Below, one piece after another: positions 36,838 to 46,442 of a stretch of DNA of 64,000 bases. The notes under the pieces are model-generated. The model was given only the letters and a program-made list of their open reading frames with translations. It was not told the DNA's origin and searched no databases. The stretch comes from Azospirillum formosense (GTDB lineage Bacteria > Pseudomonadota > Alphaproteobacteria > Azospirillales > Azospirillaceae): positions 77,001 through 141,000 of the forward strand of contig NZ_CP159403.1 of assembly GCF_040500525.1 (NCBI RefSeq), given 5' to 3'. The position numbers and the translations under genes are program-made. Each line of letters starts with the position of its first letter. Position 1 is the stretch's first letter.

Positions 36838-38271
36838 TTATCGGCCGGGGGCCGGCGCCTCCACGGCCTCCGTCACGCCGCCCGCGGGGACGCGCAGCAG
36901 GCTGGTCAGGCCGCCCGCCAGGGCGAGGGTGGCGGCCACGGCGAGCCCGAGGCGCGGCGCGGCGTCGGGGCCGGACAGCAGCGCGAACAGCAGCGTCATG
37001 GTCACCGCCCCGGCGGTCTGCCCGACCAGACGCGCGGTGCCCTGCATCCCGCCGGCAGCGCCGCTGCGCGCCTTGGGCACGGTCAGCAGCATGTTGCGGT
37101 TGTTGGGCGTCTGGAACAGCCCGAAGCCGAACCCGCACATCACCATGAAGGCCAGCAGCGGCCGCGCGTCCTGCCCGAGCGGCCAGGCCGCCGCCAGGGC
37201 GAGGCCGGCGGCGAGCAGCAGGCCGCCCACGGCGCACAGCCAGCCCGTTCCCACGCGGTCGGACAGCCGGCCCGCGATGGGGGCGGCGACGGCGGTCGCC
37301 AGCGGCCACGGCACCAGGAACAGCCCCGCCGTGACGGTGTCCTGGCCCAGCCCGTGCTGCAGGTAGAAGGGCAGGGCCACGGCGCCGGCCATCTGGCCGG
37401 TGAAGCAGAGGACGGAGGCGACCACCGACAGGCGGAAGGAGCGCACCCGCAGCAGGTCGAGCGGGACCAGCGGCGCCTCGCGCCCGCTCTCCCGCCGGAC
37501 AAGGCCGGCGAGGCAGAGCGCGGCGGCCAGCAGCAGCGCGGCACCGCGCACCGGCTGCGCCGCCAGGGACTCCGCCCCCGTCACCAGGGCGGCGAAGACG
37601 CCGGCGTTGAGGGCGACGCTGACGGGATCGAGGCGGCGTCTGGTGCCCGCGACGGCGGGCAGCGCGCGGGCGGTCGCCAGGACCACGACCCCGACCGGGA
37701 TGTTGACCGCGAACAGGAACGGCCAGGGGGCGACGGCGAGGATGCCGGCCCCGATCGTCGGTCCCGCCGCCGAGGCGAGCGCGATGGCCAGGGCGTTCCA
37801 GCCGATGGCGGCGCCGAGCAGCCGCTGCGGATAGACGAAGCGCAGCAGCGCGACGCCCAGCGCCATCACCGCCGCACCGCCCAGCCCCTGCACGAAGCGC
37901 GCGGCGATGAGCCAGGGCAGCGTCGGCGCTAGGGCGCAGCCGGCGGAGGCGGCGGTGAACAGCAGCACCCCGCCGACGAACACCTTCCGGTGACCGACGC
38001 TCTCGCCGAGGGCGCCGATGGGCAGGAGCGCGATGACCAGCGCCAGCTGGTAGGCGGTGATGATCCAGACGGCCTCGGCGGGCGCGACGCCGAGGTTGTC
38101 GGCCATCGTCGGCAGGGCGATGTTGGCGATGGCGGCGTCGAGCACGACGAGAACGATCGCGGCGATGACGGACGCCGCGGCCACGGCGCGGCGGGGCATG
38201 GGCAGCCCATCCGATGACGGGCGTTCCAGATGCGGAGTTTCGGGCGGTCGGGCGAGGGCGGAACGGGGCAT
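36838..38271 (-). CDS. MFS transporter, DHA2-like drug:proton exporter
   Basis: 477 residues with about 14 membrane helices. The DHA2 (EmrB/QacA) motifs LDAAIANIALPTMADNLG (helix 1), WIITAYQLALV (helix 2) and GHRKVFVGG (motif A) are present. Likely exports a toxic or plant-derived compound. The start at 38271 has GGAG six bases upstream. It is divergent from a LysR gene 111 bp away, which probably controls it. Confidence 0.88.
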   Translation of the reverse strand: MPRSALARPPETPHLERPSSDGLPMPRRAVAAASVIAAIVLVVLDAAIANIALPTMADNLGVAPAEAVWIITAYQLALVIALLPIGALGESVGHRKVFVGGVLLFTAASAGCALAPTLPWLIAARFVQGLGGAAVMALGVALLRFVYPQRLLGAAIGWNALAIALASAAGPTIGAGILAVAPWPFLFAVNIPVGVVVLATARALPAVAGTRRRLDPVSVALNAGVFAALVTGAESLAAQPVRGAALLLAAALCLAGLVRRESGREAPLVPLDLLRVRSFRLSVVASVLCFTGQMAGAVALPFYLQHGLGQDTVTAGLFLVPWPLATAVAAPIAGRLSDRVGTGWLCAVGGLLLAAGLALAAAWPLGQDARPLLAFMVMCGFGFGLFQTPNNRNMLLTVPKARSGAAGGMQGTARLVGQTAGAVTMTLLFALLSGPDAAPRLGLAVAATLALAGGLTSLLRVPAGGVTEAVEAPAPGR

Positions 38272-38337
38272 CGGTGTCTCCAACAGCGGTTGGAAACAAG
38301 GTCGCCCGTCGCGGGGCATGGCGGAAGACGCCGCCTG

Positions 38338-38354
38338 TGCAGGTTATTCCTGCA
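38338..38354. promoter_or_regulatory. Palindrome in the MFS-LysR divergent region
   Basis: TGCAGG-TTATT-CCTGCA is a 6-bp perfect inverted repeat with a 5-base centre, 28 bp upstream of the LysR start. It is a plausible LysR operator, though not a T-N11-A match. Confidence 0.5.
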
Positions 38355-38382
38355 TGGAACGCCCTGTGTTAGCCTCGCCCTC

Positions 38383-39291
38383 ATGGCCGATCCCGATCTC
38401 AACCTGCTTCTCGCGCTCGACGCGCTGCTCTCGGAGGGCAGCGTCGTCAAGGCGGCGCGGCGGCTCGGCCTCAGCGAGTCCGCGATGAGCCGCACCCTGG
38501 CGCGCCTGCGCGCGGTCACCGGGGACCCGCTGCTCGTCCGGGCCGGTCGCGGTCTCGTCCCGACGCCGCGGGCCATCCGGTTGCGGGAGCGGGTGCCCGG
38601 CCTCGCCGAGGAGGTCCGCGCGGTGCTGCGTCCGGCGGAGACCATCGACATCGCCCGGCTGGAGCGAAGCTTCACCCTGCGCGCCAGCGAGAGCTTCATC
38701 GAGGTCTACGCCGCCCGGCTGGTGAACCGCGTCGCCGCCGAGGCGCCCGGCGTCCTTCTGCGCTTCGCGCCCCGGGGCAACCGCGACGCGCAGGCCTTGC
38801 GCGACGGGCTGATCGACCTCGACATCGGGGTGCATTCGGAAACCACGCCGGAGCTGAAGGTGCAGAGCCTGCTCCGCGACCGCCTGGTCGCCGCCGTGCG
38901 GAAGGATCATCCGCTGACCCGCCTGGAGACGGTGACGCCGGACCAGTACGCCGCCTGCGGCCATGTGCTGACCGCGCGGCGCGGGCTGGCGCGGGACCGG
39001 ATGGACGAGGCGCTGGCCGCCCTCGGCCTCGCGCGCAGGGTGGCGGCGGTGGTGCCGAGCTTTCCCGCGGCCCTGGCCATCGTCCGCGCTTCCGACCTGA
39101 CCGCGCTGGTGTCCGGGCGCCAGCTCGCCGCCGGGGTGGCCGGTGTGTGCGGCCTGCCGCTTCCCGCCGGTCTGGCGGCGGCTTTGGACGAGGTCGTGGT
39201 GACGCAGATGTGGCATCCCCGGCAGGACGCCGACCCGGCCCACCGCTGGCTGCGCGGGCGGATTCTCGCCGCCTGCCGCGACCCGGACTGA
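38383..39291 (+). CDS. LysR family transcriptional regulator
   Basis: 302 residues. Winged helix at about 5-65 (LLALDALLSEGSVVKAARRLGLS split by the turn SESAMSRTLARLR), then an effector domain (about 90-290). Typical length for the family. ATG at 38383; ribosome site weak. Divergent to the MFS exporter, the expected target. It is followed 93 bp later by a peptide-type ABC operon with its own likely promoter. Confidence 0.92.
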   Translation: MADPDLNLLLALDALLSEGSVVKAARRLGLSESAMSRTLARLRAVTGDPLLVRAGRGLVPTPRAIRLRERVPGLAEEVRAVLRPAETIDIARLERSFTLRASESFIEVYAARLVNRVAAEAPGVLLRFAPRGNRDAQALRDGLIDLDIGVHSETTPELKVQSLLRDRLVAAVRKDHPLTRLETVTPDQYAACGHVLTARRGLARDRMDEALAALGLARRVAAVVPSFPAALAIVRASDLTALVSGRQLAAGVAGVCGLPLPAGLAAALDEVVVTQMWHPRQDADPAHRWLRGRILAACRDPD

Positions 39292-39384
39292 CCCGCAACG
39301 CACCCTCGGCGGAGCGGAAGCGGCGCAACAACCTCTCCCTCCCGGCATTGATAAGGTCGGATCGACTTCGACGGCTGGGACGCA

Positions 39385-40956
39385 ATGACCGGATTCCGAC
39401 GCGCGCTCGCGGGCTTGCTCCTCGGCGCCCTCCTCGCCTTGCCGGGCGCGCCTCTCCGGGCGGCGTCGGTGCCGAACGACGTTCTGGTCGTCGGCCAGAT
39501 CGCCGAGCCGGCGTCGCTGGACCCGGCGGTCAGCACCGCCACCAACGATTTCCGCATCCTGGTCAACCTGTATGAGGGGCTGGTCCGCTACCGTCCGGGA
39601 ACACTGGACGTCGAGCCCGCTCTGGCCGAGCGCTGGACCGTCTCCGACGACGGGCTGAGCTACCGCTTCACGCTGCGGCCGGGAGTCACCTTCCACGACG
39701 GCACGCCCTGCGACGCGCAGGCGGTTAAGTTCAACTTCGACCGCATGCTCGACCGGACGCACCCCGCCGCCGACACCGGCCCCTTTCCGCTGGCCTTCTT
39801 CTTCGCGGCCATCGACCGGGTCGAGGCGCCGGACCCGCTCACCGTTCGCTTCACGCTGAAGGAGCCCTTCGCGCCCTTCCTCTCCAACCTCGCCTACCCG
39901 ACCGGCCTGATCGTCTCGCCCGCCGCCGTGATGGCGGAAGGCCGGGGATTCGGCCGGCGACCGGTCGGCACCGGCCCCTTCCGTTTCGTCGAATGGCAGG
40001 GCAGCCGCCGCCTGACCATCGAGCGCAACCCGGACTATTGGGGGGCGCCGGCCAAGCTGCGCGCGGTGATCTTCCGCCCGGTGAGCGACCCGAACACGCG
40101 CGCGATGGAGATGCTGGCCGGCGGCCTCGACGTGATGGTGGAGGTGCCGGCGGACGCGCTGTCCCAGTTCCGCGACGGCGACGGCTTCCGGGTGCACGAG
40201 CAGGCCGGGCCGCATCTCTGGTTCCTGATCCTGAACACCCGGCACGGGCCGCTGAAGGACCGGCGCGTCCGGCAGGCGGTGAACCACGCCATCGACAAGC
40301 GGGCCATCGCCGACAGCATCCTGCAGGGCACGGCGATCCCGGCGCGCGGCCCCATCGCCCCCACCTTCGCCTGGGCCACCGACCCCGCGGTCGTCGGCTA
40401 CCCCTACGACCCGGACAAGGCGCGGGCGCTGCTGAAGGAGGCCGGGGCGGAGGGGGCGGAACTCACCTTCTACGTGGCGGAGGGCGGGTCCGGCATGCTC
40501 GACCCCGTTGCCATGGGAACGGCGATCCAGGCGAACCTCGCCGCCGTGGGGCTGGCCGTCACCATCGAAACCTACGAGTGGAACAGCTTCCTGGCGCGGG
40601 TGAACGGCGGGCTGGGCGAGGCGGCGGACATGGCCGAGATGGCCTGGATGACCAACGATCCCGACACCCTGCCGTACCTGACCCTGCGCTCCGGCGCCCT
40701 GCCGGAGGCGGGCGGCTTCAACTCCGGCTATTACGCGAATCCGGACCTCGACCGCCTGCTCGAACGGGCGCGGCGCAGCGCCGACCGGGAGGAGCGGGGG
40801 GCGCTCTACCGTCGGGCCGAGCGGATCATCGTGGAGGACGCGCCCTGGGCCTTCGTGGCCCACTGGAAGCAGAACGCCATCACCACCGCGGCGGTGCGCG
40901 GCTTCGCCCTGGAGCCGTCCTTCTTCCTGCGGCTCGACCGCGTGTCGAAGGACTGA
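39385..40956 (+). CDS. Peptide-type ABC transporter substrate-binding protein (family 5)
   Basis: 523 residues, Sec signal (LAGLLLGALLALPGAPLRAA). Family-5 features: EPASLDPAVST, NLYEGLVRYRPGT, LRPGVTFHDGTPCDAQAVKFN and GTGPFRFVEW. It would bind a peptide, glutathione, opine or nickel complex; the exact ligand is unknown. First gene of a three-gene operon; the downstream permease begins 7 bp after the stop. Confidence 0.92.
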   Translation: MTGFRRALAGLLLGALLALPGAPLRAASVPNDVLVVGQIAEPASLDPAVSTATNDFRILVNLYEGLVRYRPGTLDVEPALAERWTVSDDGLSYRFTLRPGVTFHDGTPCDAQAVKFNFDRMLDRTHPAADTGPFPLAFFFAAIDRVEAPDPLTVRFTLKEPFAPFLSNLAYPTGLIVSPAAVMAEGRGFGRRPVGTGPFRFVEWQGSRRLTIERNPDYWGAPAKLRAVIFRPVSDPNTRAMEMLAGGLDVMVEVPADALSQFRDGDGFRVHEQAGPHLWFLILNTRHGPLKDRRVRQAVNHAIDKRAIADSILQGTAIPARGPIAPTFAWATDPAVVGYPYDPDKARALLKEAGAEGAELTFYVAEGGSGMLDPVAMGTAIQANLAAVGLAVTIETYEWNSFLARVNGGLGEAADMAEMAWMTNDPDTLPYLTLRSGALPEAGGFNSGYYANPDLDRLLERARRSADREERGALYRRAERIIVEDAPWAFVAHWKQNAITTAAVRGFALEPSFFLRLDRVSKD

Positions 40957-40963
40957 GGCGCCC

Positions 40964-41911
40964 ATGGGCTCCTACATCCTCGGCCGCCTCATGGCGCTCG
41001 TCCCCGTGCTGTTCGGGCTCAGCGTGATCGTCTTCCTGATCATGGCGCTGATTCCCGGCGACCCGGCGACCGCGATCCTCGGCCCCTACGCGACGCCGGA
41101 GAATGTGGCGCGGCTCCGCCAGGACCTCGGCCTCGACCACAGCCTGCCGGTGCGCTACGCGACGTGGCTGGGCAACGTGCTGACGGGCGACCTTGGGCGT
41201 TCCTCCAGCCTCAACCGGCCGGTCCTCGACGAGGTGACGGAGCGTTTCGCCGCCACGCTGGTGCTGGCCGGCGCCGCGCTCGTGCTGGCGTCGCTGCTGG
41301 GGCTGCTGGCCGGCATCCTGTCCGCCGTGCGGCAGTTCGGCCTCGCCGACAAGCTGGTGACGCTGGCCGTGCTGGTCGGGATCTCCATGCCGACCTTCTG
41401 GCTCGGCCTGCTGCTGATCCTGGTCTTCGCCGTCCGCTGGCGCCTGCTGCCGGTGAGCGGCATGGTCTCCATCTACGGCGGCGGGGACCTGCCGGACCTG
41501 CTGTGGCATCTGGCGCTGCCCGCCGCGACGCTGGCCATCGTGGCCGCCGGGGTGATCGCCCGGCTGACCCGCTCGGCCATGCTGGAGGTGCTGCGCCAGG
41601 ACTTCGTCCGCACCGCCCGCGCCAAGGGGCTGACGGAGCGCCGCGTGGTGTTCGGCCACGCGCTGCGCGCCGCCATGGTGACGATCATCCCGGTGATCGG
41701 CATCCAGGCCGGCTTCGTCCTGGGCGGGGCGGTCTACATCGAGACGGTGTTCCAATGGCCGGGCGTCGGCCGGATGCTGGTCAACGCCATCGCGACGCGC
41801 GACGTGCTGCTGGTCCAGGGCGGCGTTCTGGTGGTCGCGGCCAGCTACGTGCTGTTCAACCTGCTGGCCGACATCCTGCAACGCCTGCTCGACCCGAGGA
41901 TCGCGCCATGA
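40964..41911 (+). CDS. Peptide-type ABC transporter permease (DppB-like)
   Basis: 315 residues, about six helices, starting MGSYILGRLMALVPVLFGLS as in DppB/OppB. EAA loop region RTARAKGLTERRVVFGHALR. Overlaps the next gene by 4 bp (ATGA). Forms the membrane pair with the permease part of the fusion protein. Confidence 0.92.
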   Translation: MGSYILGRLMALVPVLFGLSVIVFLIMALIPGDPATAILGPYATPENVARLRQDLGLDHSLPVRYATWLGNVLTGDLGRSSSLNRPVLDEVTERFAATLVLAGAALVLASLLGLLAGILSAVRQFGLADKLVTLAVLVGISMPTFWLGLLLILVFAVRWRLLPVSGMVSIYGGGDLPDLLWHLALPAATLAIVAAGVIARLTRSAMLEVLRQDFVRTARAKGLTERRVVFGHALRAAMVTIIPVIGIQAGFVLGGAVYIETVFQWPGVGRMLVNAIATRDVLLVQGGVLVVAASYVLFNLLADILQRLLDPRIAP

Positions 41912-44496
41912 GGGGCGCCATCGGGGACGGCCTGGCCCTGCTGCGCCGCGTGACGCGCAACCGGCTGGCGGCGCTGGGGCTCGTGCTGCTGGGGCTGATC
42001 GTCCTGGTCGCGCTCGCCGCGCCGGTCCTGCCGCTGGCCGACCCGGACGCCATCGATCCCGCCCGGCGCCTGCTGCCGCCCTTCAGCGCCGGGGCGTGGC
42101 TCGGCACCGACACGCTGGGGCGCGACGTGCTGGCCCGGCTGGTCTGGGGGACGCGGCTGAGCCTGGGGATCGGCGTCGCGGCCTCCCTCCTCGCGGCGCT
42201 GGTCGGGTCGGCCATCGGCCTCGTCGCCGGCTACGCGGGCGGACGGACGGACGGCGTGCTGATGCGCGGCATCGACGTGCTGATGGCCTTTCCCTACCTG
42301 CTGCTGGCGCTCGCCATCGTGGCGGCGCTGGGGCCGGGGCTGCTCAACGCGCTGTACGCCGTGGTGGTCGCCAACATTCCCTTCTTCGCGCGCAACGTCC
42401 GTGGCGCCACCGCCGGCCTGCGCCGCCGGGAGTTCGTCGACGCGGCGCGCCTGTCCGGCCTGGGCGAGGCGCGCATCCTGCTGGGCGAGGTGCTGCCGAA
42501 CGTCCTGCCGGTGATCATCATCACCGCCTCGACCACCGTGGGCTGGATGATCCTGGAGACCGCCGGCCTGTCCTTCCTGGGGCTGGGCTCGCAGCCGCCG
42601 CAGGCCGATCTCGGCTCGATGCTGAGCGACGGGCGCAAGGCGCTGATCACCGCGCCGCACGTCGCGGCGGTTCCGGGGCTGGTCGTCTTCCTGATCGTGA
42701 TGAGCATGAACCTGATCGGCGACGGGCTGCGCGACGCGCTCGACCCGCGTTTGCGCTCCGGCATCCCGGGCGCGCCGGGGGCCGCCACGCGGGTGGCGCG
42801 CGCCGCCGGGGGCGATGCGGGGAACGCGGCGGCGGACCCCGGCGCGCTGCTCCGCGTCAGCGGCCTGCGCACGGCCTTCGACACGGCCTTCGACACGTCG
42901 GGCAATCGGGCGAACGGCCCGGTGGACGCGGTGAAGGGCGTCAGTCTGCGCGTCGCCCCCGGCGAATGCCTGGGCATCATCGGGGAGTCGGGCTCCGGCA
43001 AGTCGGTGACGGCGCTGTCCATCGCCCGCCTCGTCGCCTCACCGCCGGGCGTGGTGCGCGGCGGATCGGTGCGGTTCGATGGGGACGATCTGCTGGCGCT
43101 GCCGGTCGGGGCGTTGCAACGGCTGCGCGGCGGGCGGATCGCCTATGTCTTCCAGGACCCGCTGACGACCCTCCATCCGCTGATGCCGGTCGGCGCGCAG
43201 GTGGCCGAGGCGCTGCGCGCCCATCGCCCTGTGCCGCGCGCCGAGGCCGAGCGGCGGGTTGTGGAGCTGTTCGCCGCGGTGAAGCTGCCCGACCCGGCCA
43301 GCCTCGTCCACGCCCACCCGCACGAGCTGTCGGGCGGGCAGCGCCAGCGCGTCGGCATCGCCATGGCGCTCGCCAACGATCCGGAGCTGATCATCGCCGA
43401 CGAGCCGACCACCGCGCTCGACGTCACCGTCCAGGCCGAGATCCTGGACCTGCTGGACGACTTGCGCCGCAGCCGCCGCCTCGCCGTCGTCTTCATCAGC
43501 CACGATTTCGGGGTCATCGCCCGCCTCTGCGACCGGGTGGCCGTGATGCACCGGGGGGTCATCGTCGAGGAGGGGGACACCCGCAGCGTCCTCACCCGGC
43601 CGCGCCACGACTACACCCGGCGCCTGCTCGCCGCCGTGCCGGTCCTCGGGCGGTCTCCACGCCCGGAGACGCCGCCGCCCTCATCCGCGGCGGGCTGGGC
43701 GGTCGAGGTCCGCGGTCTGGTCAAGACCTACGCCGCGCGCCGGTCCCCGTTGGGCCAATCGTTGTTCGGGCGGTCGCGCCCGGCGGTCGACGCCTTAAAG
43801 GCGGTGTCGCTGCGGGTTGCGGCGGGGGAGACGCTGGGGATCGTCGGGGAGTCGGGCAGCGGCAAGTCGACGCTCGCCCGCTGCCTCGTCGGGCTGAGCC
43901 CTCCGACCGGCGGGACCGTCCTGCTCGACGGGCGCCCCCTCGCGAGGTTGGCCGCCGAAGGGCCGCGGGCGCTGGGCCGGACGGTGCAGTATGTCTTCCA
44001 GGACCCGCTGTCCTCGCTCAACCCGCGCAAGACGATCCGGCGCACCCTGTCGACGCCGCTGCGCGTCCTGGCCGGGGTGCCGGCCGCGGAGCGGGAGGCC
44101 CGGCTGGCCGAGCTGATGCGGTCGGTCGATCTCGATCCGGCCATCCTGGACCGCTACCCGCACGAGCTGTCGGGCGGGCAGGCGCAGCGCGTCGCCATCG
44201 CGCGGGCGCTCGCCGCCGGGGCGAGGATCATCGTTCTCGACGAGGCGGTGTCCGCCCTGGATGTCTCGGTGCAGGCGCAGGTGCTGCGCCTCCTGGCGGC
44301 GCTGAAGGAGCGGCACGGGCTGACCTACCTGTTCATCAGCCACGACCTCGCCGTGGTCGAGGCGATCGCCGACCGGGTCGTGGTGATGGCCGCCGGCGCC
44401 ATCGTCGAGGAAGGCCCGAGCGGGCGCCTGTTCGCCGCGCCGGAGCATCCCTACACGCGCCGGCTGATCGCCGCCGTGCCGACGCTTCCGTCCTGA
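41908..44496 (+). CDS. Fused ABC transporter: DppC-like permease + DppD-like ATPase + DppF-like ATPase (862 aa)
   Basis: 862 residues in one uninterrupted frame. Residues 1-285: DppC permease (RNRLAALGLVLLGLIVLV, GTDTLGRDVLARLVWGTRLS, coupling loop REFVDAARLSGLGEARILL). About 310-585: first ATPase (Walker A GESGSGKSVT near 358, signature LSGGQRQRVGIA, Walker B LIIADEPTTALD). About 605-862: second ATPase (Walker A GESGSGKSTL near 647, signature LSGGQAQRVAIA, Walker B IIVLDEAVSALD). All catalytic motifs are intact. In most organisms these are three genes. No frameshift or stop separates the parts, so the fusion looks real and functional. The permease gene upstream overlaps it by 4 bp. Confidence 0.93.
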   Translation: MRGAIGDGLALLRRVTRNRLAALGLVLLGLIVLVALAAPVLPLADPDAIDPARRLLPPFSAGAWLGTDTLGRDVLARLVWGTRLSLGIGVAASLLAALVGSAIGLVAGYAGGRTDGVLMRGIDVLMAFPYLLLALAIVAALGPGLLNALYAVVVANIPFFARNVRGATAGLRRREFVDAARLSGLGEARILLGEVLPNVLPVIIITASTTVGWMILETAGLSFLGLGSQPPQADLGSMLSDGRKALITAPHVAAVPGLVVFLIVMSMNLIGDGLRDALDPRLRSGIPGAPGAATRVARAAGGDAGNAAADPGALLRVSGLRTAFDTAFDTSGNRANGPVDAVKGVSLRVAPGECLGIIGESGSGKSVTALSIARLVASPPGVVRGGSVRFDGDDLLALPVGALQRLRGGRIAYVFQDPLTTLHPLMPVGAQVAEALRAHRPVPRAEAERRVVELFAAVKLPDPASLVHAHPHELSGGQRQRVGIAMALANDPELIIADEPTTALDVTVQAEILDLLDDLRRSRRLAVVFISHDFGVIARLCDRVAVMHRGVIVEEGDTRSVLTRPRHDYTRRLLAAVPVLGRSPRPETPPPSSAAGWAVEVRGLVKTYAARRSPLGQSLFGRSRPAVDALKAVSLRVAAGETLGIVGESGSGKSTLARCLVGLSPPTGGTVLLDGRPLARLAAEGPRALGRTVQYVFQDPLSSLNPRKTIRRTLSTPLRVLAGVPAAEREARLAELMRSVDLDPAILDRYPHELSGGQAQRVAIARALAAGARIIVLDEAVSALDVSVQAQVLRLLAALKERHGLTYLFISHDLAVVEAIADRVVVMAAGAIVEEGPSGRLFAAPEHPYTRRLIAAVPTLPS

Positions 44497-44501
44497 CGCC
44501 G

Positions 44502-45386
44502 TCAGCGCGGGTAGCCGGCGAACTTGTTGACGGAGATCGAGGTCGCCGCCACCAGCACATGCCGGGCGAGTTCCTGCTCGGCCGACTCCGGCGTCCAGCG
44601 GGTGGTGGGGACGGAGATGTTCAGGCCGGCGACCGCGTGCCCATGCTCGTCGGTGATGGCGGCGGCGACCGAGATATCGCCCATCACCGTCTCGTTGGTC
44701 ACCACGGCGTAGCCTTTTTCCGCCGCCTCCTGCACGCGGGCGCGCAGCCGGCCGGGGTCGTTCACGGTGAAGGGGGTGAGCGGGCGGAGGTCGGTGCGGG
44801 CCAGGATGTCCTCCCGCTCCTCCTCCGACAGGCGCGACAGGATGGCGGTGCCCGACGCGGTGAAATAGGCGGGCAGCCGGCTGCCGACCATGATGTCGAT
44901 GTTCACCAGATGGCGGCCGGGGAAGCGGGCGACGAAGACGATCTCGTGGCCGTCCAGCTCCTGGAGGTTGGCGGTCTCGCCGACGCTCCGGCTGATCTCC
45001 AGCAGGTAGGGCGACGCCTTCTCGATCAGCTCGTTCGCCCGCAGGTAATTGTAGGAGAACTGCAGCATCTTCGGGCTGAGCGCGTAGTTGCGCGTGCCGT
45101 GGACGCGCCGCAGATAGCCCAGTGTCTCCAGCGTGTAGACCAGCCGCTGGGCGGCGCTGCGGTCCAGCCCCGCCGCCTTGGCGATCTCGGACAGGGGCAT
45201 CTGCCGGTGCGGGCCGTCGAAGGCGTGCAGGATCTGGAAGGTCTTCTCGGTCGAACCGACGAACAGCGAGGACTCGCGCGGATCGGCCTTCGGCTTCACG
45301 GCCGGCGCCGGGCCGGCCGGTTGGCCGTCGCCGCCCGCCGTTTCGCCCGCCATGCCGCCCGTCCTGGTGGTCTTTCCGGCCTTCAT
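44502..45386 (-). CDS. IclR family transcriptional regulator
   Basis: About 294 residues. After a low-complexity Gly/Pro/Ala-rich N-terminus, a winged helix (about 40-100: FQILHAFDG, LSEIAKAAGLDRSAAQRLVY) and an IclR effector domain (about 115-290: VGSRLPAYFTASGTAILSRL and INKFAGYP-like end). Start between 45413 and 45353 is uncertain; 45386 is chosen for GAGGA upstream. It lies downstream of and on the same strand as the DapA-like/ABC cluster, which it may control, though it could be transcribed separately. Confidence 0.9.
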   Translation of the reverse strand: MKAGKTTRTGGMAGETAGGDGQPAGPAPAVKPKADPRESSLFVGSTEKTFQILHAFDGPHRQMPLSEIAKAAGLDRSAAQRLVYTLETLGYLRRVHGTRNYALSPKMLQFSYNYLRANELIEKASPYLLEISRSVGETANLQELDGHEIVFVARFPGRHLVNIDIMVGSRLPAYFTASGTAILSRLSEEEREDILARTDLRPLTPFTVNDPGRLRARVQEAAEKGYAVVTNETVMGDISVAAAITDEHGHAVAGLNISVPTTRWTPESAEQELARHVLVAATSISVNKFAGYPR

Positions 45387-45471
45387 CGGTGCTCGTCCTC
45401 GCGTCTTCGGCATGGTTCGCCTACGCATAGCATCCGGCGCGCCGGATGCCACGCGCAAGCGTTGCTACCGG

Positions 45472-46392
45472 TCAGGCCACCGCGGCGGCCGGCAGCCCTT
45501 CGTAGGTGGTCAGAAGGCGCGACAGTTCGCTTTTCAGCGCCTCGCGCAGCTCCGCCCGCGGCTCGCGCAGCGGCGGCAGCATGGCCGGGGCGTTCACGCC
45601 GATGAGGTTCATCACCGACTTCATCGGGCCGGGATTGGTCTCGGCGAAGGCGAGGTTCATCATCGGGATGAGGGTGCGGTGCACCTCCAGCGCCTCGGCG
45701 GTCTTGCCGGACGAGGCGAGGTCGAAGACCAGACGCCAGGCGCGCGGCAGGAGGTTGGCCGTGACCACGATGCCGCCCTTGGCCCCGGCGGCCACATGCA
45801 GCGGGAACAGCGTGTCCTCGCCGCTCAGTATGGCGAAGGACGGGTCCAGCCCGGCCATCGTGCGCAGGAAATGGTACATGTCGGTGTTGCAGGCCTTCAT
45901 GCCGACGATCCGCTCGTGGCGCGACAGCTCGTGCAGGACCTCCGGATCGACGGCGATGCGGGTGCGGTAGGGGATCTCGTAGATCAGGATCGGCACCGGC
46001 GACTCGTCGGCGTAGCGCAGGAAGTAGTCGCGGATGCCGGCCTGGGTCGGGTTGGTGTAGTAGGGCGTCAGGACCAGCAGGCCGTCCACGCCGGCCGCCG
46101 CGAAGTCGCGGCCCGCGGCCAGGGCGTCGTGGTAGCCGGTGTCGAGGACGCCGGCGATGACCGGCTTCGTGCCGGCCATCGCCTCGACCGTCAGCGCGGC
46201 GAAGCGGTTGCGCTCGGCGCGCGCCAGCGCGCCGTACTCGCCGGTGCCGCCCAGCGGAACCACCCCGTCGATCCCCTGGCGGTTCAGCCAGGAGAACAGC
46301 GCCTTCGACGCCGCGACGTCGATGGTGCCGTCGGCGGTCACCGGCGTCGGGGTGGCGGGCAGAATGCCGCGGAGTTTGGTGGCATCGAGCAT
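45472..46392 (-). CDS. Dihydrodipicolinate synthase family protein (class I aldolase / 2-keto acid dehydratase)
   Basis: 306 residues of the DapA/NAL superfamily: GVVPLGGTGEYGALARAER, catalytic Tyr in IYEIPYRTR (about 137) and Schiff-base Lys in VGMKACNTD (about 166). Members include DapA, N-acetylneuraminate lyase, keto-deoxy sugar acid dehydratases and hydroxyproline deaminases. The neighbouring transporter and FAD dehydrogenase favour a catabolic enzyme over lysine synthesis. AAGGA precedes the ATG. Substrate undetermined. Confidence 0.88.
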   Translation of the reverse strand: MLDATKLRGILPATPTPVTADGTIDVAASKALFSWLNRQGIDGVVPLGGTGEYGALARAERNRFAALTVEAMAGTKPVIAGVLDTGYHDALAAGRDFAAAGVDGLLVLTPYYTNPTQAGIRDYFLRYADESPVPILIYEIPYRTRIAVDPEVLHELSRHERIVGMKACNTDMYHFLRTMAGLDPSFAILSGEDTLFPLHVAAGAKGGIVVTANLLPRAWRLVFDLASSGKTAEALEVHRTLIPMMNLAFAETNPGPMKSVMNLIGVNAPAMLPPLREPRAELREALKSELSRLLTTYEGLPAAAVA

Positions 46393-46442
46393 GATGTATC
46401 CTTGGAAGTGCGAAGAGGTGGAAGCGTCGGCGCTGGCGATGG

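Noticed and set aside
41908..44496. Fusion considered a frameshift artefact
   Set aside because: The frame is continuous, linkers are short and domain order matches operon order; kept as real, pending read-level check.
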